A stretch of DNA of 53,732 nt, from IMG/VR virus record IMGVR_UViG_3300034117_001173, positions 1 to 53,732 of that record; one strand, given 5' to 3'. Numbering within the stretch: the stretch's first letter is position 1; the number at the start of each line of letters is the position of its first letter. The notes beneath the pieces are model-generated. The model had not been told where the DNA came from and made no database searches. It saw only the letters and a program-made list of their open reading frames with translations. This DNA is from a virus. The position numbers and the translations under genes were made by a program. Positions 14,811 to 23,444 of this stretch are shown one piece after another.

Positions 14811-15002
14811 ATGACCATCGAGGAATTTGCAAAATGGGCTTGCTTGGTGGAAGCATTCCATTTCATTCAACAGAGGGCGGAAGAACTTGAAGTCAATCCA
14901 GCGGAGATGATCAAACCGTTGGCAATCACCCAATATATTGAGGATAGACTTCCTGCAATGTTATGGGACACAAGAATTGAACATCAATTGGGAAATATTT
15001 GA
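14811..15002 (+). CDS. hypothetical protein (63 aa)
   Basis: The ATG at 14811 follows a purine-rich stretch (AGAGGGGTGAT) that could act as a ribosome binding site; an ATG at 14772 would give 76 aa and overlap the previous gene by 20 nt. It is a small helical protein of unknown function. Confidence 0.45.
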   Translation: MTIEEFAKWACLVEAFHFIQQRAEELEVNPAEMIKPLAITQYIEDRLPAMLWDTRIEHQLGNI

Positions 15003-15005
15003 AAC

Positions 15006-15191
15006 ATGGAAGAAATAATCTACGAAAATATTACACTTGCCAAATCTGCCTGTGAACAATATATTAAAGCAATTTACGAATTGCAATCTACTCTAGGAGT
15101 ATGGGAGGAAAACGAAGATTCTTGTGTAGCTACATATTCATATGCAAGATACCGTGATGAGATGGGTAATGTGAAGAACTATTGTTTATAA
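15006..15191 (+). CDS. hypothetical protein (61 aa)
   Basis: A small protein starting 3 bases after the previous stop. It is the last + strand gene of the early block, converging on and overlapping by 6 nt the glycosyltransferase gene on the minus strand. Confidence 0.45.
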   Translation: MEEIIYENITLAKSACEQYIKAIYELQSTLGVWEENEDSCVATYSYARYRDEMGNVKNYCL

Positions 15192-16022
15192 TTTTGATAA
15201 TATCGTAGCTTCCACTTCAATCTTGTTCATATCTTCCACTGATACGACCCCTTTGAACTGTTCCTTGAGAACTTTGGTATCTTGCCCCAATTCGTGATGC
15301 CCAATCATGTAATTACGAAAGCGATCCTTGAGATCATTCTTGTATGGGATACCAGCAGGACGCTCAAAGCGGTGTAACCAACGCAGGAAGGGCAAGCAGA
15401 GCGTCTTCTTACCGTGTTGGCGGTATTTCTCATGGATATACTTCTCCTCCCCCCCAAAGCCCCTAAAAGCTTTGTTGAATCCCAACCATGAGTCTGTCCT
15501 ACAGGAGAACAGTCCCATGCCTTGGGCTGGTATTTCAAAGGGGGGAGCATCCGTTTCCTTGCCCCTCTCATCCGTTTGCCACGTTCCCCACATATGGGAA
15601 CTCCAAGTGTCATCAAAGTGGGTGGAATAATGATGGAAATCATCATAAAGCAGAGGACCTTGTAAAAGATTTCCACCATCTCCACCACAATCGTATAAAT
15701 GGATCAGCTTTTTCAAGGCACCGGGGACAATCATCACATGGCTATCCATGCATAGGGTATAAGGGGTATCCGATAGGGAAAACACCTTATTTTTAACGGT
15801 GGATGCGTTGTATTTGGTGAATGGGAGGTATTGAAAAGGTTCTTTGATCCAATTCGTGAGATTCCTATTGGATTGCCCATGGGGAGAATCAGGATTATTA
15901 TCAATAATAATAAATTCAATATCATCTATAACTTCCCGATGATATGTTCTAATGGCTTGAATGCTGAAATATAATCCATCATAATCATTATAGGTGGGAA
16001 TACCAATCGTGAGTTTTCGCAT
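15186..16022 (-). CDS. GT-A glycosyltransferase with polypeptide-GalNAc-transferase-like motifs
   Basis: A 278-aa GT2/GT27-type enzyme. The nucleotide-binding start is LTIGIPTYNDYDGLYFSIQA with the strand FIIIDNNPDS. The metal site is DSH (in LCMDSHVMI) rather than DxD, as in polypeptide GalNAc-transferases (DxH). The later segment GFNKAFRGFGGEEKYIHEKY corresponds to their acceptor-side 'GGE(N/E)' motif. It lies 11 nt after the Thr/Pro/Ser-rich protein gene and is the last gene of the adhesin transcription unit, so the likely acceptor is a virion protein, possibly that neighbour. The sugar donor is unknown. Confidence 0.75.
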   Translation of the reverse strand: MRKLTIGIPTYNDYDGLYFSIQAIRTYHREVIDDIEFIIIDNNPDSPHGQSNRNLTNWIKEPFQYLPFTKYNASTVKNKVFSLSDTPYTLCMDSHVMIVPGALKKLIHLYDCGGDGGNLLQGPLLYDDFHHYSTHFDDTWSSHMWGTWQTDERGKETDAPPFEIPAQGMGLFSCRTDSWLGFNKAFRGFGGEEKYIHEKYRQHGKKTLCLPFLRWLHRFERPAGIPYKNDLKDRFRNYMIGHHELGQDTKVLKEQFKGVVSVEDMNKIEVEATILSKL

Positions 16023-16033
16023 GTTAATAATTA

Positions 16034-16510
16034 TCAGAACCCAAGCTTTTTACAATAACTTTCACATTCAATAGGCACAACTGTTCCAGTTCTTGGAACA
16101 GTTGTTGTGGTCGTTGTGGTCGTAGTCGTTGTTGTGGTGGTCGTAGTTATTTGAATGGTAAATGGATTGAGAGATGTCGGGGGTGTTATATCAATCACTA
16201 ACGGGGGAATGGTTCGTGTTGTAAAGTTCAGAATGATGGGGGGATTGATTACTGGTGGGTTTGGAGGGGGAGCGCAACAACTTAAAGATGGTGTTGTGGG
16301 GGGTTCTGTAGTGGTGGGGGGTTCTGTAGTGATGGGGGGTTCTGTAGTGGTGTCTGATGGAGCAGTCGTGGTGCTTGTAGTAGTCGTGGTGTCTGATGGA
16401 GCAGTCGTGGTGCTTGTAGTAGTCGTGGTGTCTGATGGAGCAGTCGTGGTGCTTGTAGTAGGCGTTGGAGTGGTGGTGCCTGAGAGAGTAGTGGTGGTGC
16501 TTGTAGGCAT
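16034..16510 (-). CDS. mucin-like Thr/Ser/Pro-rich repeat protein
   Basis: A 158-aa protein that is mostly low complexity. It contains three 13-residue repeats of the type APSDTTTTTSTTT (39-nt units from 16353 to 16469), three EPPTTT-like hexads and a run of about 20 Thr near residues 115-138. The ends are less repetitive; the C-terminus (VPIECESYCKKLGF) has two Cys. The composition is that of a densely O-glycosylated stalk. It lies 24 nt after a fibre-type gene and 11 nt before a glycosyltransferase. Probably a virion surface protein or spacer. Confidence 0.65.
   Translation of the reverse strand: MPTSTTTTLSGTTTPTPTTSTTTAPSDTTTTTSTTTAPSDTTTTTSTTTAPSDTTTEPPITTEPPTTTEPPTTPSLSCCAPPPNPPVINPPIILNFTTRTIPPLVIDITPPTSLNPFTIQITTTTTTTTTTTTTTTTVPRTGTVVPIECESYCKKLGF
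16353..16469 (-). repeat. three 39-nt tandem repeats in the Thr-rich gene
   Basis: The 39-nt unit starts at 16353, 16392 and 16431 (the third diverges at its end) and encodes 13 residues. Upstream on the + strand, an 18-nt unit (GGGGGGTTCTGTAGTGGT) occurs three times. In-frame tandem units allow length change by slippage or recombination. Confidence 0.85.
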
Positions 16511-16534
16511 TACAGTGTCAAAGTATATGTTACA

Positions 16535-17002
16535 TTAAACGATTATATAATTCACATCAGAAACGATGTAAAAAGTGTTTGGATCGTTGGAAGCAGACAG
16601 CGTTGACCACCCAACCGAAGTGACCCGAACCAGATTATCAATCTGAACACCTCCCAGAGCTTGGTTGATATCACTTGTCAACCCGGAACCGCCGATTTTT
16701 TCCCAATCGGATAAGTTTGACCCATCATTTTGTTTGAGTCTATATAATACGAGAGCATCACTATTATATGCCAAATCTCCTATTTCTGCGGGAGAGAAGG
16801 TGGTGACATCGGGATTTGATCCCTTGAATTTATTGCCAACCAAAACACCCCCGTTATCCGCACCATTGCCAATGAAAAGACGTTCAGTATCGGTGGTGAA
16901 TGCAAATTCTCCTGAATTTAACAGAACGTTTAAACGTTCTGCATTGGTTCCTTGGCGGGCAAGCAACTTTAAAAGGGTGTCGTTGGTGATTGATATTGAC
17001 AT
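16535..17002 (-). CDS. tail fibre/adhesin protein with Mtd-N-like domain
   Basis: A 155-aa protein. Residues ~15-47 (RQGTNAERLNVLLNSGEFAF, then TTDTERLFIGNG) match the N-terminal domain of phage tropism determinants and receptor-binding proteins ('RrGTaaew...l..GElayetDt.rl.iGdG'), which attaches adhesins to the tail. The C-terminal part is beta-rich and short. The neighbouring gene (17004) carries the same domain, so the two are probably paralogues serving one structure. The start follows the previous stop by one base. Confidence 0.65.
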   Translation of the reverse strand: MSISITNDTLLKLLARQGTNAERLNVLLNSGEFAFTTDTERLFIGNGADNGGVLVGNKFKGSNPDVTTFSPAEIGDLAYNSDALVLYRLKQNDGSNLSDWEKIGGSGLTSDINQALGGVQIDNLVRVTSVGWSTLSASNDPNTFYIVSDVNYIIV

Positions 17003-17003
17003 A

Positions 17004-18062
17004 TTAGTATGTGAAGATTGGGATTGCGAATCTATTTACCGTTTTTCCGGTTTCGGATGTATCCCCCGCAAATGTGATGAATCCAGCGGAAGATAAGGTG
17101 ATTGATACGGAAGAAAGACCGTTGGAAGACAATGCCGTGAAACTTGTCAATTGTATTCCGGGAACCACACCATCCGTGAGTTGCGATGGACTACCATTAA
17201 AAAGAGCAGATAAGGAATGATGCGTGGAATTCCCAGTCAGAGTATCATAAATTGTCAATGCATCTTTGGAAATGGCTTCCCAATTCGATAGTGCGGTGGC
17301 TGGTAATGATTGTAATTGATAAATCACTTTATCAACTGATGCTGTGTTCCCAACTTTAGCAGTAACTCCACTGAGAGCGTTATATGCGGATACTGGCAAA
17401 TGGGATTGTGTGTTCAATCCATAGGCGGAAATTCTGGCGTAATTGGCGGAAAGTATTCCCGATTGGAATGTGAAATCGGTGGGGGAAACAGTCAAAGAAA
17501 TTGGTCTTCCATTACCACCACTCAATCCATTACTGAAAGAAGATGAAAGAATTTCCCTTGTTGTGATTCCTCCTGTTTTTATGGAGAGTTGATTGGAAGA
17601 TATTTCAAAGAAATTTGTTCTATAATTTAATTGAATTTTACCATCAATGATATTGACACCATTTGTAACCGTGTTTGGGTTAATTTTGGATGCCGATAGT
17701 CCACTTACTGCCATATTAACAGTGGAAGTCGAATCATATATAAATTCAGAAGAGAATTTTGTTCTCACATCTCCCCAATTCGTGGCGGAACTATAAGGAG
17801 ATGCAGTAAGTTGATACCAGATTGAATTTACAGATACAAGATCACCAACTTCAGCCAAAGTGGTGCTAAGACTATAATAATTGTTGAGAGGGGGGTGGAC
17901 TTTACTGGAAACCGGATTACCACCACTCAACACTCCGTTACCAATGAATAGACGTTTGGAATCTGTTGCGTGGACAAGTTCTCCTTGGTCAAAACGGGTT
18001 GAATTGATCTCAGCGTTTGTTCCTCTACGAACTTTGATTTTTGAAATGTAGATATCAGCCAT
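17004..18062 (-). CDS. tail fibre/adhesin protein with Mtd-N-like domain
   Basis: A 352-aa protein. The N-terminus contains VRRGTNAEINSTRFDQGEL then ATDSKRLFIGNG, the Mtd-N-like attachment domain. The rest is Ser/Thr/Asn-rich and beta-structured, including several YxLS-type strand repeats and a C-terminal VSITLSSAGFITFAGDTSET segment. It lies between the glycine-rich adhesin and a shorter relative in one late operon. Likely a trimeric fibre or tip protein. Confidence 0.65.
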   Translation of the reverse strand: MADIYISKIKVRRGTNAEINSTRFDQGELVHATDSKRLFIGNGVLSGGNPVSSKVHPPLNNYYSLSTTLAEVGDLVSVNSIWYQLTASPYSSATNWGDVRTKFSSEFIYDSTSTVNMAVSGLSASKINPNTVTNGVNIIDGKIQLNYRTNFFEISSNQLSIKTGGITTREILSSSFSNGLSGGNGRPISLTVSPTDFTFQSGILSANYARISAYGLNTQSHLPVSAYNALSGVTAKVGNTASVDKVIYQLQSLPATALSNWEAISKDALTIYDTLTGNSTHHSLSALFNGSPSQLTDGVVPGIQLTSFTALSSNGLSSVSITLSSAGFITFAGDTSETGKTVNRFAIPIFTY

Positions 18063-18066
18063 ATTA

Positions 18067-18945
18067 TTACCACTCTAAATACACAATTCCACTACCAGCT
18101 ACGCTATCACTCGCCCCCGCTGTGCTACACCCAACCCCTCCACCATATGCTCGACTTCCACCCCAATAAGAAGACCCACCAGTGGAGTCTCTATCATTCT
18201 CCCCAGCAACAGCGTGTCCACCATCCCCACCTTTGACTTCCAAAAATGACGTAACTTTCGGAGAGGAACCAATATTAGCTCCCCCTCCACCATAACTCCC
18301 ACCAAAAACCGTCGTGGTATTTCCTCCTGTGGCAGATGCTACAATATTACCATCATCATCTGTTATCGATGATGTATCACCGACAGCATTCCCCGAATTA
18401 CCAGCAGCACCCACAACAACAGTGAATTCTTCACCGGGAATAGTATCCATATACCCAATGGCAGTTCCTCCCCCACCAGCACTTCTAACTACAGCATATC
18501 CCCCACCACCTGTCACAATGAATTTCACTACTTTGACATTTTCTGGCACGGTGAATGTGTAGGAACCTGCTATTGTATATGTTTGTATGCCTTTTGGTGC
18601 TGTGGTTATGTTCGTAATAGTCCCATCGGTCATAGTGATGATGGGATTATAGTAAGAACCATTTGCAATACCCCCTAAAAATTGCTGTATTTGCGACCAA
18701 GAACTGAGTGATAAAACATTGGTTCCCCCAGATGTCATAAGACTGAGATTAAAACCGGGATCAGATAGCGGATATGTTATTCCAGCTATTGACGCTCTAT
18801 CATTAGATAATTTCAAAGATGATGGGTTTCCAACACCATCATATATGGTTTTAAGATCGCTTGTTGTTAGTGCATTGTTGCTGGTGTGTAATATCCCTAA
18901 AAAGGAATCCGCAGCGAATTGGTCTGTTAAATCTGGTAAAGTCAT
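18067..18945 (-). CDS. glycine-rich adhesin-type virion protein
   Basis: A 292-aa protein. The first ~115 residues resemble short fibre N-termini. After a strand (YTIAGSYTFTVPENVKVVKF) the C-terminal half is a Gly-rich domain (VTGGGGYAVVRSAGGGGTAI ... GGSYGGGGANIG) ending in GSGIVYLEW. Such domains (polyglycine helix sandwich, as in T2/T6 gp38-type adhesins and many tail-tip proteins) bind host receptors, with the loops between Gly runs setting specificity. It is first in the adhesin operon behind a late promoter. Confidence 0.7.
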   Translation of the reverse strand: MTLPDLTDQFAADSFLGILHTSNNALTTSDLKTIYDGVGNPSSLKLSNDRASIAGITYPLSDPGFNLSLMTSGGTNVLSLSSWSQIQQFLGGIANGSYYNPIITMTDGTITNITTAPKGIQTYTIAGSYTFTVPENVKVVKFIVTGGGGYAVVRSAGGGGTAIGYMDTIPGEEFTVVVGAAGNSGNAVGDTSSITDDDGNIVASATGGNTTTVFGGSYGGGGANIGSSPKVTSFLEVKGGDGGHAVAGENDRDSTGGSSYWGGSRAYGGGVGCSTAGASDSVAGSGIVYLEW

Positions 18946-18950
18946 AACAT

Positions 18951-18958
18951 TATTTAAT
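18951..18958 (-). promoter_or_regulatory. late promoter of the adhesin operon
   Basis: The minus strand reads ATTAAATA, 5 nt, ATG (18945). It is predicted to drive 18945, 18062, 17002, the Thr-rich gene and the glycosyltransferase as one unit. Confidence 0.65.
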
Positions 18959-20732
18959 CCACGGTTATCAAATTGGCAACCAATTGTTTTTGGAGATCGG
19001 TTAATAGTGTTAAGATGCGTTGCATCATCAAAACATTGACAGATTCATTCCCATTCATGTAAAGATTGTTGGTGTCGTATGTGATTTCTTGTATTTTATT
19101 TAGAAATACGTCATTTTTACCAATTGAGTAGGAATTGGTTGCATTTGTATAAAGTGTTAGTATATCTTTGAGAATGTATGATATGGTTTTGTTGAAAAAT
19201 AATCCATACGAAGTGTCTGCACATTTGACACCATCATAATTTTTTATTAAATCCAAGGAAATGGAACTAAGATATGAATCGGGAATATTTTGCCGAAGAG
19301 GATATATTCTACCAGAATTCAATAAGAAAACGTAATTTTTATCAGATTTAACGATATTATCGAACATATAATTAGTGTAATAATTGGAATCCAGAGATGT
19401 GGTATTCCATTTCAAATTACCATTTCCAAATTTTTGGATATAATTTTTCCACGTTTCTTTTTTCACATACTTGAGGTTGCTTTCTCGCATTTGCCCTGTT
19501 GGATATGTTGGGTTTGATACCACACGGGTTTGACATTGCGCCGAACTATTTAAATAAAATATATTGGAATCGTGATTGGAAAACGATACCCTATAATTGT
19601 CACTATTTTGGAATTCTGATATTGGGGTGTCCCTCAACGTTCCTTCAATATCCAAAGGATCAAAAAACATAATATGAAAAATATTTGATTTTTGATGTAA
19701 AATGATGACATAATCATCAATAACCCGAATATTAACGCTTAATAATTCCTCAATCCCAAGGGATGCTAAATTGAACTCAATTATTTTTTCTGTTGAGTAT
19801 TTATTTCTAAGAACAAGAGCATCATTTTCAATGGATGTCCTGTAATTATCCCCGAAACGAATGAATTCTGTTGAAAAATTTGGGATATTATAAAATTTGC
19901 GTCCCCATTTACCGATCAAGTCCTTAAATTTCTTTTCAATACTCCATTTAAATATTTCAGAATTAACATCCCCTAATTTGATCGAGTCCACCAGAACTAA
20001 AGTATCGCATTCAATATAATTAATAGAATCATATACCAATAAATCACCAAGCGTGATAATGGTTATTTTATTTTCAAATTCATCATAATCAATTCCATAT
20101 ACCTCTTCGGAAAATTCCAACTCCTGAACGGAGTATTCGATATATCCTTCATCTGTAAATGATCCCTTGAGAGTATAAAGTTCGAAACCAGTTGAACATA
20201 GATATTTAAACGTTTGATCAGATTTGACAAATAACGCCCCATATTTAATCTTTTCAAGAAATGCCCATTCGAGAGAATATCGAAATGGATCGATATGAGA
20301 TATATTTTTCTTCCCCGACATGAGATCGTCGTTTCTCATGTCAACGATGGTGGATGACAACCCGTAATAATGGGAGTCGTTTTCCGTGAAATTGATGATT
20401 TGAGGATTATTAACAACCAAAGATTTGAAAACAATTAGATTATTCTGGTTGATGATGGATAATAATCTTTCCATCTCAACCTTGTTGAGAACATCAAAAA
20501 CATTGGCTGTTATATCGGATGTTTCCGTGATTGAATCAAATTGATTGTCAAATTCCATTTTATTGAGATAGAAATCTGAAATGAAAGTGTTCTTCGGGGT
20601 AAGTTGCTCAGAAGTCTCGCTTTTTTTGCGTTCCGTATATGCAACCCCTTCTTCAACGTGGAAGAATCCAGAGTAATCGGCACCATTTAAGGTAAATGCT
20701 TCACCTGATGTAAATTTGAAATACGAAATCAT
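18954..20732 (-). CDS. large virion structural protein, unknown
   Basis: A 592-aa, Asn/Tyr/Ser-rich, beta-dominated protein. The composition and position in the baseplate/fibre block point to a structural role, but I recognise no domain. The C-terminus (MQRILTLLTDLQKQLVANL) is a probable coiled coil for oligomerisation. It starts in an ATGA overlap with the preceding gene. Confidence 0.65.
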   Translation of the reverse strand: MISYFKFTSGEAFTLNGADYSGFFHVEEGVAYTERKKSETSEQLTPKNTFISDFYLNKMEFDNQFDSITETSDITANVFDVLNKVEMERLLSIINQNNLIVFKSLVVNNPQIINFTENDSHYYGLSSTIVDMRNDDLMSGKKNISHIDPFRYSLEWAFLEKIKYGALFVKSDQTFKYLCSTGFELYTLKGSFTDEGYIEYSVQELEFSEEVYGIDYDEFENKITIITLGDLLVYDSINYIECDTLVLVDSIKLGDVNSEIFKWSIEKKFKDLIGKWGRKFYNIPNFSTEFIRFGDNYRTSIENDALVLRNKYSTEKIIEFNLASLGIEELLSVNIRVIDDYVIILHQKSNIFHIMFFDPLDIEGTLRDTPISEFQNSDNYRVSFSNHDSNIFYLNSSAQCQTRVVSNPTYPTGQMRESNLKYVKKETWKNYIQKFGNGNLKWNTTSLDSNYYTNYMFDNIVKSDKNYVFLLNSGRIYPLRQNIPDSYLSSISLDLIKNYDGVKCADTSYGLFFNKTISYILKDILTLYTNATNSYSIGKNDVFLNKIQEITYDTNNLYMNGNESVNVLMMQRILTLLTDLQKQLVANLITVD

Positions 20733-22954
20733 GGGATTGTTAAATTATTTATTTGAGTGGTTATTGAAGAGCGATCAACAATCTCTGAAGATATACGATT
20801 ACGAAGTCCATCCATATCAGAATCTTCCAATTCAACATTTTTGATGAATATATTGACAAAATTCGATTTATAAGCTTGATTGTTGCACACACTTTGAAGA
20901 TATTCAACCGTGTCGGTGCTGTTTCTCATACCACAAGGTAAAGTAATTGTAATTGGGTCTATTTTAGATTCCCCGTCAAGCATTGGAGTGATAAATGCGA
21001 GATTTTCTGATGTATATTCTGTAGTTACACCAACTTTCAACAAGGTATTTTGGTTAAAAATGTCCTCATCATTCACAACAAAATCTCCAAACACCAATCT
21101 TTTTCCATAAAATTGGTAAATATCAAAAGTATAATACCCCACAATTTGGTTATTTAGAAAGAAATATAATTGTCCGGTTACAGCATCAATGGAAACACAA
21201 ACAAAATTGCGCTGGGATGGTTTATACACAACCGTTTCCGTGAAAGTGGTGGTTTCAACGAATCCGGGATTATAAAGGTTCATTTCAAATATGAGATTAT
21301 CACCTCTTTTTTCAATGGTGAGTCCTCCATTGGTATTATTTCGTTTGCTTTTGAATTTCCAATTTTGTCTATTACCATCAAAATAAAATTTTACGGTGAA
21401 TTTACTAGCATCATTCAATTGTTTGAAATAATTAATATTATTTCCGGTTGTTGTTAGGGATTGACAGGGTGTTATCACCACCGGATCGGTTACAGACTCT
21501 TCCGCTTTAATTCTTTCGTATGTGTATTTGCAATTCGGTACAAATAACATATCACTTTTTTTATCAAACACCGTGAAAGATGAGAGACTGTCCCGTATTG
21601 ATGTATTTCCAGTCACTAATTCCTCCACCACATCATCATATGTAGGATTGAATGAATTATCTCCCACCAGTGCCAAGGATTTTTCAATCAAATCGGGGTA
21701 ATAGTAACGATCCACCCAAACTTTATCACTACCAAGGGGGGAACCGGACAACCAAGTGCATAGATATGTTTGCCCATCATCATAGCTCACTGAAACATCG
21801 GAGCGATATACCTTATCTGCATATTCGGGTGTTGGATATCCAAATGCTCCCGATTCCACGAATTTTGTATCATTGATATTGATCCTGCTGAATGGGGACA
21901 TGTTATCCGGCGCAGTAAAACGATTCAGTCCGGGAAGAATTTCATATGATTTGTTGTAAAGAACATAATTTAGAGCTAAAGTCTCATCTTTTTCAGTGTC
22001 GATATCATTGAAAATGGATGTATAATTCCGCATACCATCAACGAAAAATTTCAAGTCTTGTGAAGATAATAATGTGTTGCCCGATGTAAACGTATTGTCT
22101 TGGGTGAGTTGATTCTTTAGAACAATGATATCAGTTGAATCGTTTTCACGGTGTAACAGATAGTTATTATCCAAATCCTTTAGTATTCCGTTTTCCGATA
22201 TGGTATTATCGTCCCCATATTCAACATAAGAAGTATTTGGATTAATATTGAAATCGGAATATATGTCTTTGCTCAGATAAATGGGATTGGTGTAAACACT
22301 CGCTTTATTTGCGGATGTGGATGGAGATAATGTCAGCGAATTACCCGTTTTTCTGACAAAATAAGGAACACCAGATAAGGTTTGGAAGAGGAATATAGCC
22401 TTGTTTGGGCGGGAGTAGATATATTTGAAATCATAGGCAGTCAATCCTAGATTTTGAGTATAAAAATTTAATTCATTATTAGCATTTCTAGTCAAATAAT
22501 ATTTTTTATAGTCATAATATTGATGAATGTTGCAAACATTGTTGGGTTTCAGTGTAATGACAAAATTTGTGGACAAAGAATCACCGTTTGTCGAGAAATT
22601 ATAATTTCCGTAGTATTCACTCTCGTTATAGATACCCGACAATCCCAATCTTCTGGTATCTGCTCTTTGAAACGCCAAAAAATTACCCCCAAAGTTCAGA
22701 TTGGTTAATAATGAATCGGATTTCAGAATTTGATCTTCCTTTTCGAGAATGTTCGATACTTTGGTATTTCTAGTCAGTAAGAAATTGGTATAATTCTTAT
22801 TTTTGACATCAACGATACCCGAAAGAGCGTTGTAAAACGTCAGCGTATAATCTCCTTGATAATATCTTGAAAAATTCTGAAACCTTATATCTTCCAAATT
22901 TGAGGAAAGGGGAACAGATTCACAGGATGATAATTTATCAAATAAAATAGCCAC
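20729..22954 (-). CDS. large virion structural protein with LamG-like segment, GTG start
   Basis: 741 aa from the GTG at 22954, chosen because a late promoter (22960-22967) ends exactly 5 nt before it; an ATG at 22996 would lie inside the previous gene. Residues ~520-670 look like a concanavalin/LamG-type jelly roll (FTVKFYFDGNRQNWKF ... FVCVSIDAVTGQLYFFLNNQ), a fold often used for glycan contact in phage tails. The rest is Asn/Tyr-rich beta structure without a recognised family. It overlaps the next gene by ATGA. Confidence 0.65.
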   Translation of the reverse strand: MAILFDKLSSCESVPLSSNLEDIRFQNFSRYYQGDYTLTFYNALSGIVDVKNKNYTNFLLTRNTKVSNILEKEDQILKSDSLLTNLNFGGNFLAFQRADTRRLGLSGIYNESEYYGNYNFSTNGDSLSTNFVITLKPNNVCNIHQYYDYKKYYLTRNANNELNFYTQNLGLTAYDFKYIYSRPNKAIFLFQTLSGVPYFVRKTGNSLTLSPSTSANKASVYTNPIYLSKDIYSDFNINPNTSYVEYGDDNTISENGILKDLDNNYLLHRENDSTDIIVLKNQLTQDNTFTSGNTLLSSQDLKFFVDGMRNYTSIFNDIDTEKDETLALNYVLYNKSYEILPGLNRFTAPDNMSPFSRININDTKFVESGAFGYPTPEYADKVYRSDVSVSYDDGQTYLCTWLSGSPLGSDKVWVDRYYYPDLIEKSLALVGDNSFNPTYDDVVEELVTGNTSIRDSLSSFTVFDKKSDMLFVPNCKYTYERIKAEESVTDPVVITPCQSLTTTGNNINYFKQLNDASKFTVKFYFDGNRQNWKFKSKRNNTNGGLTIEKRGDNLIFEMNLYNPGFVETTTFTETVVYKPSQRNFVCVSIDAVTGQLYFFLNNQIVGYYTFDIYQFYGKRLVFGDFVVNDEDIFNQNTLLKVGVTTEYTSENLAFITPMLDGESKIDPITITLPCGMRNSTDTVEYLQSVCNNQAYKSNFVNIFIKNVELEDSDMDGLRNRISSEIVDRSSITTQINNLTIP

Positions 22955-22958
22955 AAGA

Positions 22959-23444
22959 TTATTTAATGAGTAATTCCAATAGATAACCACCTTCATTAGT
23001 CACCAATTGATGCATCTTTGAACCGCTCTGTAAATAAACGGTATTTACAAGCTTAACATCTCCCACTGATGTCGCATAATCATAGTTGGTGATGGATAAA
23101 GGTAATGTAAAAGTTGATATATCAGTATTGGTATAATATAAGGAAACCGTCGCTGTCAGTGTTTGACTTGTGGAGATGACAGATGGGAAGTATTCGTGTG
23201 TGTAGGTGGTCATCAGAAGAGATGAAAACACGTTGGATGCAATGTTTTGATTCTGTAGTATATCATTTTCAAAGAAATCTTCCACATTATCTCCCCAATC
23301 AATGGTTAGGTGTGTGGGAAAAATTCGTTCAGTGACTCCCGATAAAGATAATGTCAACAAGGTATGATCAACCACACCTATTGTTGAATAGGTTGTGGTT
23401 TGGTTGGTGTTTGTTGAAGACAAGGATAGGAATTTGGTGTTCAT
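22959..23444 (-). CDS. hypothetical structural protein (161 aa)
   Basis: A beta-rich protein with alternating Thr/Ser/Leu strands (HTLLTLSLSGVTERIFPTHL, then TIDWGDNVEDFF). The TIDWGDN element and surrounding strands resemble a PKD/Ig-like domain. It begins in an ATGA overlap with the 854-aa gene. Probably a baseplate or fibre accessory protein. Confidence 0.6.
   Translation of the reverse strand: MNTKFLSLSSTNTNQTTTYSTIGVVDHTLLTLSLSGVTERIFPTHLTIDWGDNVEDFFENDILQNQNIASNVFSSLLMTTYTHEYFPSVISTSQTLTATVSLYYTNTDISTFTLPLSITNYDYATSVGDVKLVNTVYLQSGSKMHQLVTNEGGYLLELLIK
22960..22967 (-). promoter_or_regulatory. late promoter inside the end of the upstream gene
   Basis: The minus strand reads ATTAAATA, 5 nt, GTG (22954). 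Its TAA is the stop codon of the gene ending at 22959. Confidence 0.6.

Noticed and set aside
16155-16538. A 127-aa Val/Gly-rich frame opposite the Thr-rich gene
   Set aside because: It is the antisense shadow of Thr codons (ACN read as NGT). It has no promoter and the flanking genes are on the minus strand.
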